The translations under genes and the position numbers were made by a program. Positions 1 to 4,528 of a stretch of 7,431 nt of DNA are shown here, one piece after another. Each line of letters starts with the position of its first letter. Position 1 is the first letter of the stretch. This stretch comes from Dehalococcoidia bacterium (GTDB lineage Bacteria; Chloroflexota; Dehalococcoidia; Dehalococcoidales; RBG-16-60-22). The notes under the pieces were generated by a model, which saw nothing but the letters and a program-made list of their open reading frames with translations, was not told the origin of the DNA and ran no database searches. The DNA is taken from the NCBI GenBank assembly GCA_030613665.1, contig JAUWLN010000085.1, positions 1 through 7,431 on the forward strand, given 5' to 3'.

Positions 1-63
1 GCCCAGCCCCCTGGAGGCTCCGGTAACCAGTGCTACTTTTCCTTCCAGCTCTTTCGGTTCCAT
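1..63 (-). CDS. Short-chain dehydrogenase/reductase, N-terminal fragment (probable 3-oxoacyl-ACP reductase)
   Basis: Only the first 21 codons lie in the window; the gene continues past position 1. Translation from the ATG at 63-61 begins MEPKELEGKVALVTGA and continues SRGLG. That is the first beta strand and the TGxxxGxG dinucleotide-binding turn of a classical SDR. The gene starts 8 nt after the fabF stop, so it is very probably co-transcribed and perhaps translationally coupled; only a weak AGAG stands in for a ribosome binding site. FabL two genes upstream can serve as the enoyl reductase, so the step still missing from the operon is NADPH-dependent ketoreduction, which makes FabG the best guess. 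The fragment ends before the catalytic Ser-Tyr-Lys, so FabG is inferred from context and any other SDR is possible. Confidence 0.8.
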   Translation of the reverse strand, partial: MEPKELEGKVALVTGASRGLG

Positions 64-71
64 CGGTTACT

Positions 72-1301
72 CTATGAAAAGCGCTTTATTATCAGGCTGC
101 AATTCTGGCCGCCCATCCCGAATGAGTTGGACAGGCAGATATTGACCGGCTGTCGCCTTGCTTTATTGGGTACATAGTCAAGGTCGCATTTCGGGTCGGG
201 AGTTTCATAATGAATGGTAGGCGGAATGATTCCTTCCCTGACCGTCATTACCGCAGCTATTGCCTCGGCGGCGCCGGCAGCGCAGGCAAGGTGTCCAATC
301 ATCGATTTATTGGAGCTGATTGGTATCTGATAGGCTCTATCACCAAAGGCCATCTTTATCGCCCTGGTCTCGGCGACGTCGTTCAGCCTGGTACTGGTGC
401 CGTGGGCGTTTATGTAGTCTATCTCCTCTGTTTTAACGCCGGCGTCCTGCAATGCCATGCGTATGGCGATTGCCTGCGTCTCCGCATCAGGCGCTGTCTC
501 ATTGTAAGCGTCAAAAGACCAGCCGGCACCGGCCAGTTCGGCCAGAATGGGGGCATTGCGTGCCCGGGCATGCTCCAGTGTTTCGAATACAAGTAATCCG
601 GCGCCTTCGCCGAAAACAAAGCCATCGCGGTTGAGGTCAAAGGGGCGACTGGCTTTCTCAGGGTCCGGCTCCCTGGACAGGGCGCCCACCCGGGCGGTGC
701 TGGCGATGGATATCGGGTTGACATTGGCCTCGGCACCGCCGGTAATTATAACGTCGGCATGTCCCAGCTGCAGGTGGTTAAGGGCAATACCAAGCGCATT
801 GTTACCGCTGGCACAGGCGCTGTTCAGGCTGGTATTCGGTCCTTTGGCGCCGATTTCCAGGCCTACCTGGGCTGTAACCATGCTTGGCGCCGTTTTGGTG
901 ATGCTGAGGGGGTCGATGCGCATCGGGCCCTTTTTCCTGAGCACCTCGCTCTCGTCGGCAATAATTGACATCATGCCGCTGGTGGCGATAATCACGCCGA
1001 CCTTTTCCGGTTTTTCCTGTGACATATCAAATCGGGCTGATTCAAGGGCTATATTCGCGGCGGCTATGGCGAACTGGATGCAGCGGGAGGTGCGGTCAAC
1101 GCGCTTGGGGGACATGTATTTTTCCGGGTCGAAGTTTTTGACCTCGGCGGCGACGCTGACAGGGTAGGCGCTGGCGTCAAACAGGGTGATGGGGCCAAAG
1201 CCTGACCGGCCGCTTATCAGTCCCTCCCAGTATTCATCCACGGATAATCCCAGAGGTGTAATTGCGCCCATCCCGGTGATGACTACTCTGTCGTTGGTCA
1301 A
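72..1301 (-). CDS. fabF: 3-oxoacyl-[acyl-carrier-protein] synthase II (FabF/KAS II)
   Basis: This is a condensing enzyme of type II fatty acid synthesis. It elongates acyl-ACP by decarboxylative Claisen condensation with malonyl-ACP in the cytoplasm. The 409 residues match the usual length of about 410. The nucleophile Cys163 sits in NSACASG, His300 in NAHGTSTRLND, and Lys332 and His337 in SNKSMIGH, giving the Cys-His-His triad at FabF spacing. The C-terminal loop reads SNSFGMGGQN; Met396 stands where E. coli FabF has the gating Phe400 of GFGG. The start is TTG at 1301-1299: no ATG or GTG lies upstream in frame, the next ATG (residue 11) would remove the first beta strand, and AGGGGG sits 7 nt upstream. 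Only 2 nt separate it from the fabL stop, so the two genes are probably coupled. The family is secure; KAS II rather than a specialised ketosynthase rests on context. Confidence 0.95.
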   Translation of the reverse strand: MTNDRVVITGMGAITPLGLSVDEYWEGLISGRSGFGPITLFDASAYPVSVAAEVKNFDPEKYMSPKRVDRTSRCIQFAIAAANIALESARFDMSQEKPEKVGVIIATSGMMSIIADESEVLRKKGPMRIDPLSITKTAPSMVTAQVGLEIGAKGPNTSLNSACASGNNALGIALNHLQLGHADVIITGGAEANVNPISIASTARVGALSREPDPEKASRPFDLNRDGFVFGEGAGLLVFETLEHARARNAPILAELAGAGWSFDAYNETAPDAETQAIAIRMALQDAGVKTEEIDYINAHGTSTRLNDVAETRAIKMAFGDRAYQIPISSNKSMIGHLACAAGAAEAIAAVMTVREGIIPPTIHYETPDPKCDLDYVPNKARRQPVNICLSNSFGMGGQNCSLIIKRFS

Positions 1302-1303
1302 AG

Positions 1304-2101
1304 TTATTCCCCCTGACTGTTCTTTGGTGCCGGGCTTAACGGTGTTAGCGAGACGCCCCCGTCAATGACTATAATCTGCCCCCGTATCATGTCCGACTGT
1401 TCGCTGCAGAGAAAAGCGACCAGGTCGGCGACATCTTCCGGCTGTATTATCCTGCCCGCCGGTGTGGTCTGCCAGGCTGGTTTCGGCAGGTTTGGGTCGG
1501 CGGTGTACAGTTTCAGGGTCTCCGTTTCCACCGCGCCGGCGGCAATGCCGTTTACACATATGCCCCTGGGGGCCAGTTCGATGGCCAGGTAGCGGGTAAG
1601 CGCCTCCAGTGCCGCTTTGGACACGCCGACCGCCGTGTAAACAGGCAGCACCAGGCGGGAGCCGAGGCTGGAGATGCTGACCATCTTTCCGCCGTCTTTC
1701 ATCAGCCTGGCTGCCCTCTGCGCACACAGCAAAAAGGCACGCGCATTGATGTCCATGGTCCAGTCCCAGCCGCGGTCGTCCAGTTCCAGGGCAGACCGTG
1801 CCACGCCGGAGGCGGCATTGTTGACCAGTATATCGAGTCGGCCAAACTGCGACTCTATTTCATCGAACATGCTTGCTATCTGCTCCGGCTCGCCGACGTT
1901 GGCCTTGATTATATGGGCTTTGACGCCTTTAGCGCGCGCTTCCTGAGCGGTGCTTTCGGCGGTGCTTTTCTTGCGGAAGAAATTGATGATGACGTCGGCG
2001 CCTTCCCCGGCCAGTTTCAGGGTGATGGCTCGCCCGATGCCCCGGGAACCGCCGGTAATCAACGCTACTTTACCTTTAAGCGGCTTCTCGCTGCTCACCA
2101 T
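1304..2101 (-). CDS. fabL: Enoyl-[acyl-carrier-protein] reductase III (FabL-type SDR)
   Basis: Predicted to reduce trans-2-enoyl-ACP to acyl-ACP, the last step of each elongation cycle, probably with NADPH. The 265-residue protein is a Rossmann-fold SDR: TGGSRGIG at residues 16-23 binds the cofactor and NNAAS lies at 94-98. Classical SDRs such as FabG use Y-x3-K, whereas this one has YTAVGVSK with Tyr155 and Lys162, a Y-x6-K spacing typical of enoyl reductases. The stretches LVNNAASGV, WDWTMDINA, VSISSLGS and SKAALEALTRYLA closely resemble Bacillus subtilis FabL as I remember it. The C-terminus has the usual DMIRGQ and DGG elements followed by a short Pro/Ser tail. The gene starts 5 nt after acpP and ends 2 nt before fabF. 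An SDR ketoreductase is the alternative, but the Y-x6-K spacing argues against it. Confidence 0.88.
   Translation of the reverse strand: MVSSEKPLKGKVALITGGSRGIGRAITLKLAGEGADVIINFFRKKSTAESTAQEARAKGVKAHIIKANVGEPEQIASMFDEIESQFGRLDILVNNAASGVARSALELDDRGWDWTMDINARAFLLCAQRAARLMKDGGKMVSISSLGSRLVLPVYTAVGVSKAALEALTRYLAIELAPRGICVNGIAAGAVETETLKLYTADPNLPKPAWQTTPAGRIIQPEDVADLVAFLCSEQSDMIRGQIIVIDGGVSLTPLSPAPKNSQGE
1309..1314 (-). promoter_or_regulatory. Ribosome binding site supporting the TTG start of fabF
   Basis: On the minus strand AGGGGG lies 7 nt upstream of the TTG initiator at 1301-1299. It falls within the last codons of fabL, so ribosomes finishing fabL would stop almost on top of the fabF start. 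This site decides the choice of TTG over the internal ATG at codon 11. Confidence 0.65.
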
Positions 2102-2106
2102 GGCGC

Positions 2107-2349
2107 TTATTTCCCTTTTTCGCCGGACTTGCGCTCGATGTAGGCGATGAAGTCGCCCATGTTCTTGATTTCTTGCAGTTCCTCTTCCTGTATCTCAATA
2201 TCGTAGGCATCTTCCAGCGCCACCAGCACCTGAACGATGTCGAGGGAATCGGCATCCAGGTCCTCGAAAGTAGTCTCGCGTGAGAAAGCGGCCTCAGGCT
2301 TGCGTGTGACCCTGATTACAATCTTTTTCAGCGTTTCTTCGACTGACAT
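2107..2349 (-). CDS. acpP: Acyl carrier protein
   Basis: Small acidic carrier that holds growing acyl chains on a 4'-phosphopantetheine arm and hands them between the fatty acid synthase enzymes and to PlsX. The 80 residues match the family length of about 77-80. The attachment site is Ser35 in LDADSLDIVQ, the DSL motif at the start of helix II. Helix II and III residues such as VALEDAYDIEIQEEE are strongly acidic, as expected for the surface that partner enzymes recognise. The C-terminus is basic (ERKSGEKGK), which is slightly unusual. The ATG at 2349-2347 has a strong AAAGGAG ribosome binding site (plus-strand 2357-2363) about 7 nt upstream, consistent with the high ACP expression a cell needs. 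It lies 26 nt after plsX and 5 nt before fabL. Identification is secure. Confidence 0.96.
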   Translation of the reverse strand: MSVEETLKKIVIRVTRKPEAAFSRETTFEDLDADSLDIVQVLVALEDAYDIEIQEEELQEIKNMGDFIAYIERKSGEKGK

Positions 2350-2375
2350 CTGAAACTCCTTTAATCCGCATTGGT

Positions 2376-3401
2376 TTAAGAACCGGGAAATGGCTCGAAA
2401 CCGGCTTCTTTCAGTTTTTCGCGTGCCGCGGCCAGCTCTGCCTTCAGCGTGTCCACCAGGTCATGCTCCACGGCGAGCTTGGCCTGCTCGATGGTCCTGG
2501 CGATTTCCATATGACGGCTGCGCCCGTGAGAAACGCAGGCGACGCCGTTGACCGCCCATAGTGGCCCACCACCACTGACGTCGGCGGCGTTGGTGGCTTT
2601 CAGCAGGCCTTCCGTGATTGCTTTCATCTCGTTCTCCGCCAGTTTACCACTTACTTTTTCCTCTAGCCAGCCGGCGATGGTCTTGCCCAGTGATTCGCAG
2701 AACTTGACCACGATGTTTCCCACGAAGCCATCGCAGATGATAACGTTGGCCTTTCCGGAAGGTATGTCATATCCCTCCACATTGCCGATGAAGTTCAGCC
2801 CGCATTTCTGGAACAGGGGATAGCTTTCCTTGACGGCCTCGTTGCCTTTACCTTCTTCCGCGCCGACGCTGAGCAACGCCACGGTCGGGTTGGGAATATT
2901 CATCATTTTTCGGGCATACACCGTGCCTACAATGGCGAAGTCCAGCAGCTGGTATGGCTGGCAGTCCACGTTGGTGCCGAGGTCCAGCATGAGGGTGTTG
3001 GGGGCAAACCCGAGGAAGGGACCGCCGGCTACCGGGCGGGATATCCCTTCGATTGTACCCAGGATATACATGGCGGCGGCGACCACGCCGCCGGTGGGCC
3101 CGGCGCTGACCACGGCGTCGGCCTTGCCTTCCCGCACCAGCTTGGTCGCCACGGCGACCGAGGCATCCCGTTTCTGGCGCAGTGCATAGGCGGGAGGTTC
3201 GCCTTCGACCAGGTATTCGCCGGCATGGACAACTTCGATTTCGGCACCGGAAAGGTCGTGTTTGGCCAGTTCCTGGTTCATTCTCTCCGAAGGGCCGACA
3301 AGGGTAATCTGCACGCCGTATTCCCTGGCGGCGATAACGCTACCCTTCACAATTTCTTCGGGGGCATAATCACCCCCCATGCCATCAACCGCGATTCTCA
3401 T
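2376..3401 (-). CDS. plsX: Phosphate acyltransferase PlsX
   Basis: Peripheral membrane enzyme that turns acyl-ACP and phosphate into acyl-phosphate, the acyl donor for PlsY in glycerol-3-phosphate acylation, so it links this operon to phospholipid synthesis. The 341 residues are typical (330-350). It opens with the hallmark MRIAVDGMGGDYAP; later come LDLGTNVDCQPYQL (139-152), VGAEEGKGNE (179-188), NFIGNVEGYDIP, and DGFVGNIVVK. The normally conserved SAGNTG loop reads SAGPTG here, with Pro102 in place of Asn. The ATG at 3401-3399 lies inside the end of the upstream dehydratase gene, overlapping it by 17 nt, with an AGGTGGGAG ribosome binding site just before it. plsX next to fatty acid synthase genes and acpP is a common bacterial arrangement, though fabH and fabD, its usual neighbours, are absent here. 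Confidence 0.95.
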   Translation of the reverse strand: MRIAVDGMGGDYAPEEIVKGSVIAAREYGVQITLVGPSERMNQELAKHDLSGAEIEVVHAGEYLVEGEPPAYALRQKRDASVAVATKLVREGKADAVVSAGPTGGVVAAAMYILGTIEGISRPVAGGPFLGFAPNTLMLDLGTNVDCQPYQLLDFAIVGTVYARKMMNIPNPTVALLSVGAEEGKGNEAVKESYPLFQKCGLNFIGNVEGYDIPSGKANVIICDGFVGNIVVKFCESLGKTIAGWLEEKVSGKLAENEMKAITEGLLKATNAADVSGGGPLWAVNGVACVSHGRSRHMEIARTIEQAKLAVEHDLVDTLKAELAAAREKLKEAGFEPFPGS

Positions 3402-3819
3402 TGTCTCCCACCTTTATTCTGGCATCACCGGTAATCACCGGCTCATCATTCTGGTTGCGGCACAATACATCGCAGTCAATCATTTGATGGCCGTCACCTT
3501 TTTCTATACGGCGTATACTGCCGCTGACGGTAATAATATCGCCGGGACGGGCTGGCGCTCGAAACCGCACATTGAGCCTGCCACCGGAGAGCCAGTCGCG
3601 CCCGAAGGCATTGGTCATCATCTGGGATACACAGGCAAGGATGAGCATGCCGTGGGCTACCGTACCGCCCAGAGGTGTCTTGCGGGCATACTCGGCATCA
3701 ATATGGATGGGATTGAAATCGCCGCTCGCCTTTGCGTACAGGTTTATATTATCCTGGCGGATATTCTTTTTTACCGCGGGCAGGCTCGCTCCCTCTTTTA
3801 ATTCAAACGGTGTTGGCAT
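3385..3819 (-). CDS. MaoC-type 3-hydroxyacyl-ACP dehydratase, catalytic (HadB-like) subunit
   Basis: A 144-residue single hot-dog-domain protein of the MaoC/(R)-specific enoyl hydratase family. The hydratase 2 motif is visible as SGDFNPIHIDAEYA, with predicted catalytic Asp34 and His39, followed by GGTVAHGML (His56) that starts the central helix. The strand VRFRAPARPGDIITVSG is the usual family beta hairpin. In a fatty acid synthase operon with no FabZ or FabA in view, the likely role is dehydration of (R)-3-hydroxyacyl-ACP. It follows a motif-less MaoC-fold gene by 28 nt, as HadB follows HadA in mycobacteria, where the two form a heterodimer. A GAGGAAA ribosome binding site precedes the ATG at 3819. 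Its stop codon lies inside plsX, giving a 17-nt overlap. A CoA-linked hydratase remains possible, but context favours ACP substrates. Confidence 0.85.
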   Translation of the reverse strand: MPTPFELKEGASLPAVKKNIRQDNINLYAKASGDFNPIHIDAEYARKTPLGGTVAHGMLILACVSQMMTNAFGRDWLSGGRLNVRFRAPARPGDIITVSGSIRRIEKGDGHQMIDCDVLCRNQNDEPVITGDARIKVGDNENRG

Positions 3820-3847
3820 CGTATTTCCTCATATTCGTGCCATACTC

Positions 3848-4258
3848 TCACGGCACGGGCAATATAAAGCCTGTTTTGCCGGCCAGTACCGGTTTTTGCT
3901 TCTGGTTGGAAACACTGATATCGATGCTTATAAGGTGCAGCTTGCCTCGCTCCTGTATTCTGCTTACGCCGGCACGGCTGGTTAATGTATCCTGCGTATT
4001 AACCGTGTCAATGAATTCAAATTCCTGGGAAACGTGTATGGTTCCGGGCGGCATGGAGATGGCGCTGATAAGAGACTTTAAGGCCAGGGCAGCCACTGCC
4101 ATCGGGGGCACGAGCCCCGTATTTTTATAGATGGCATTATCCTCCTCGATGGCCTTCAGGTAATCGTCCACGGTTGTGGAATCTACCTGGAATGCCGCCG
4201 GGGGGAACTCCTGGCCGGCTTTCAAATCCTGGTATTCTATCTTACTTTGTTCTGGCAT
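3848..4258 (-). CDS. MaoC-fold FAS1-like dehydratase subunit, non-catalytic (HadA-like)
   Basis: A 136-residue protein, first gene of the minus-strand operon. It resembles the N-terminal FAS1-like dehydratase domain of the hot-dog superfamily: YQDLKAGQEFPP near the N-terminus, a DDYLKAIEEDNAIY helix, VPPMAVAALALK where MaoC proteins carry the GTVAHG helix, then MPPGTIHVSQEFEF and a C-terminal strand. It lacks the Asp-x4-His catalytic pair, so it is probably the substrate-binding partner of the following catalytic MaoC protein, as HadA is for HadB. The ATG at 4258 has no convincing ribosome binding site; an AAGG 24 nt upstream is instead well placed for an ATG-CCT-TAA mini-ORF at 4273-4265. 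The predicted promoter gives a leader of about 43 nt that includes a palindrome. Fold and pairing are well supported by sequence pattern and context; the heterodimer is inferred. Confidence 0.75.
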   Translation of the reverse strand: MPEQSKIEYQDLKAGQEFPPAAFQVDSTTVDDYLKAIEEDNAIYKNTGLVPPMAVAALALKSLISAISMPPGTIHVSQEFEFIDTVNTQDTLTSRAGVSRIQERGKLHLISIDISVSNQKQKPVLAGKTGFILPVP

Positions 4259-4272
4259 GGCGTTTTAAGGCA

Positions 4273-4301
4273 TTAAATACCTTGAGTATCGAGGTATTTA
4301 A
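4273..4301. promoter_or_regulatory. Candidate operator: 29-bp near-perfect palindrome at the start of the lipid operon
   Basis: The plus strand shows TTAAATACCT at 4273-4282 and its exact reverse complement AGGTATTTAA at 4292-4301, separated by 9 nt (TGAGTATCG) that itself has two further symmetric pairs (4284/4290, 4285/4289). The element begins at the predicted transcription start of the minus-strand promoter and ends 14 bp before the first start codon. This position is typical for a dimeric repressor that blocks transcription. I do not recognise the exact motif as a known FapR, FabT, FadR or FabR site. The same bases could also form a 10-bp hairpin in the leader RNA. Confidence 0.65.
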
Positions 4302-4307
4302 ATAATG

Positions 4308-4336
4308 ATATTAATCACAATAGCCTTTTTTGTCAA
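4308..4336 (-). promoter_or_regulatory. Sigma-70-type promoter of the fatty acid operon
   Basis: Read on the minus strand, a perfect -35 box TTGACA (plus 4336-4331) is followed by exactly 17 nt and a -10 box TAATAT (4313-4308), which matches 4 of 6 consensus positions. The predicted start of transcription is near 4301, giving a leader of about 43 nt. The flanks are A/T-rich. It is the only good promoter seen upstream of the minus-strand gene set, whose internal gaps are all 28 nt or less, so it probably drives the whole operon. Confidence 0.7.
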
Positions 4337-4401
4337 GGCGTTTGGAGAGGGAAAGCCGCCATGGACACGGTTATTTTAACCCTTGGCCAGCCAGCTATTA
4401 C

Positions 4402-4430
4402 TTGAACAACAGGAATAATTAACCTATAAT
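4402..4430 (+). promoter_or_regulatory. Sigma-70-type promoter of the AOR gene
   Basis: TTGAAC at 4402-4407 (4 of 6 consensus -35 positions), a 17-nt spacer, and a perfect TATAAT -10 box at 4425-4430. Transcription would start near 4437, about 92 nt before the AOR start codon. Its -35 box lies 65 bp from the -35 box of the opposing promoter, so the two promoters do not overlap and could be controlled separately. Confidence 0.65.
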
Positions 4431-4436
4431 CTGATA

Positions 4437-4528
4437 ACCGTAGCTCCTGCCAGGGCATCAGGTTGCTTAATGACGCTGTTGCCGATACGGGATGGAAATA
4501 AATATAGCTGGTTAAAAGGAGGTTTCAA
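4437..4528 (+). promoter_or_regulatory. Possible structured 5' leader of the AOR mRNA
   Basis: From the predicted transcript start, CCGTA (4438-4442) can pair with TACGG (4486-4490), closing a domain that contains a smaller CCTG/CAGG hairpin (4446-4449 with 4459-4462). CTCCT at 4444-4448 is complementary to AGGAG of the ribosome binding site at 4517-4521, so two exclusive folds are conceivable. A leader sensing molybdenum or tungsten cofactor would make sense before a tungstopterin enzyme, but I cannot match the sequence to the Moco motif by eye. The pairings are short and may be chance. Confidence 0.3.
4514..4522 (+). promoter_or_regulatory. Strong ribosome binding site fixing the GTG start of the AOR gene
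   Basis: AAAAGGAGG lies 6 nt before the GTG at 4529-4531. The frame upstream of that GTG reaches a TAG at 4505-4507 without an ATG, so this near-consensus site decides the start. Confidence 0.85.

Noticed and set aside
547..1167. 206-codon open frame on the plus strand opposite fabF
   Set aside because: It lies wholly antisense to a gene with intact catalytic motifs, has low-complexity Ala/Ser/Arg-rich composition typical of shadow frames, and has no recognisable domain.
3379..4130. Several plus-strand open frames (140, 137 and 132 codons) opposite the two MaoC-fold genes
   Set aside because: They overlap each other and are antisense to better-supported genes; no ribosome binding site or family motif was seen.
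4361..4405. 14-codon ORF with a GGAGAGG-like site upstream, plus strand, in the divergent intergenic region
   Set aside because: Very short, lies upstream of the predicted plus-strand transcription start, and is probably not transcribed.
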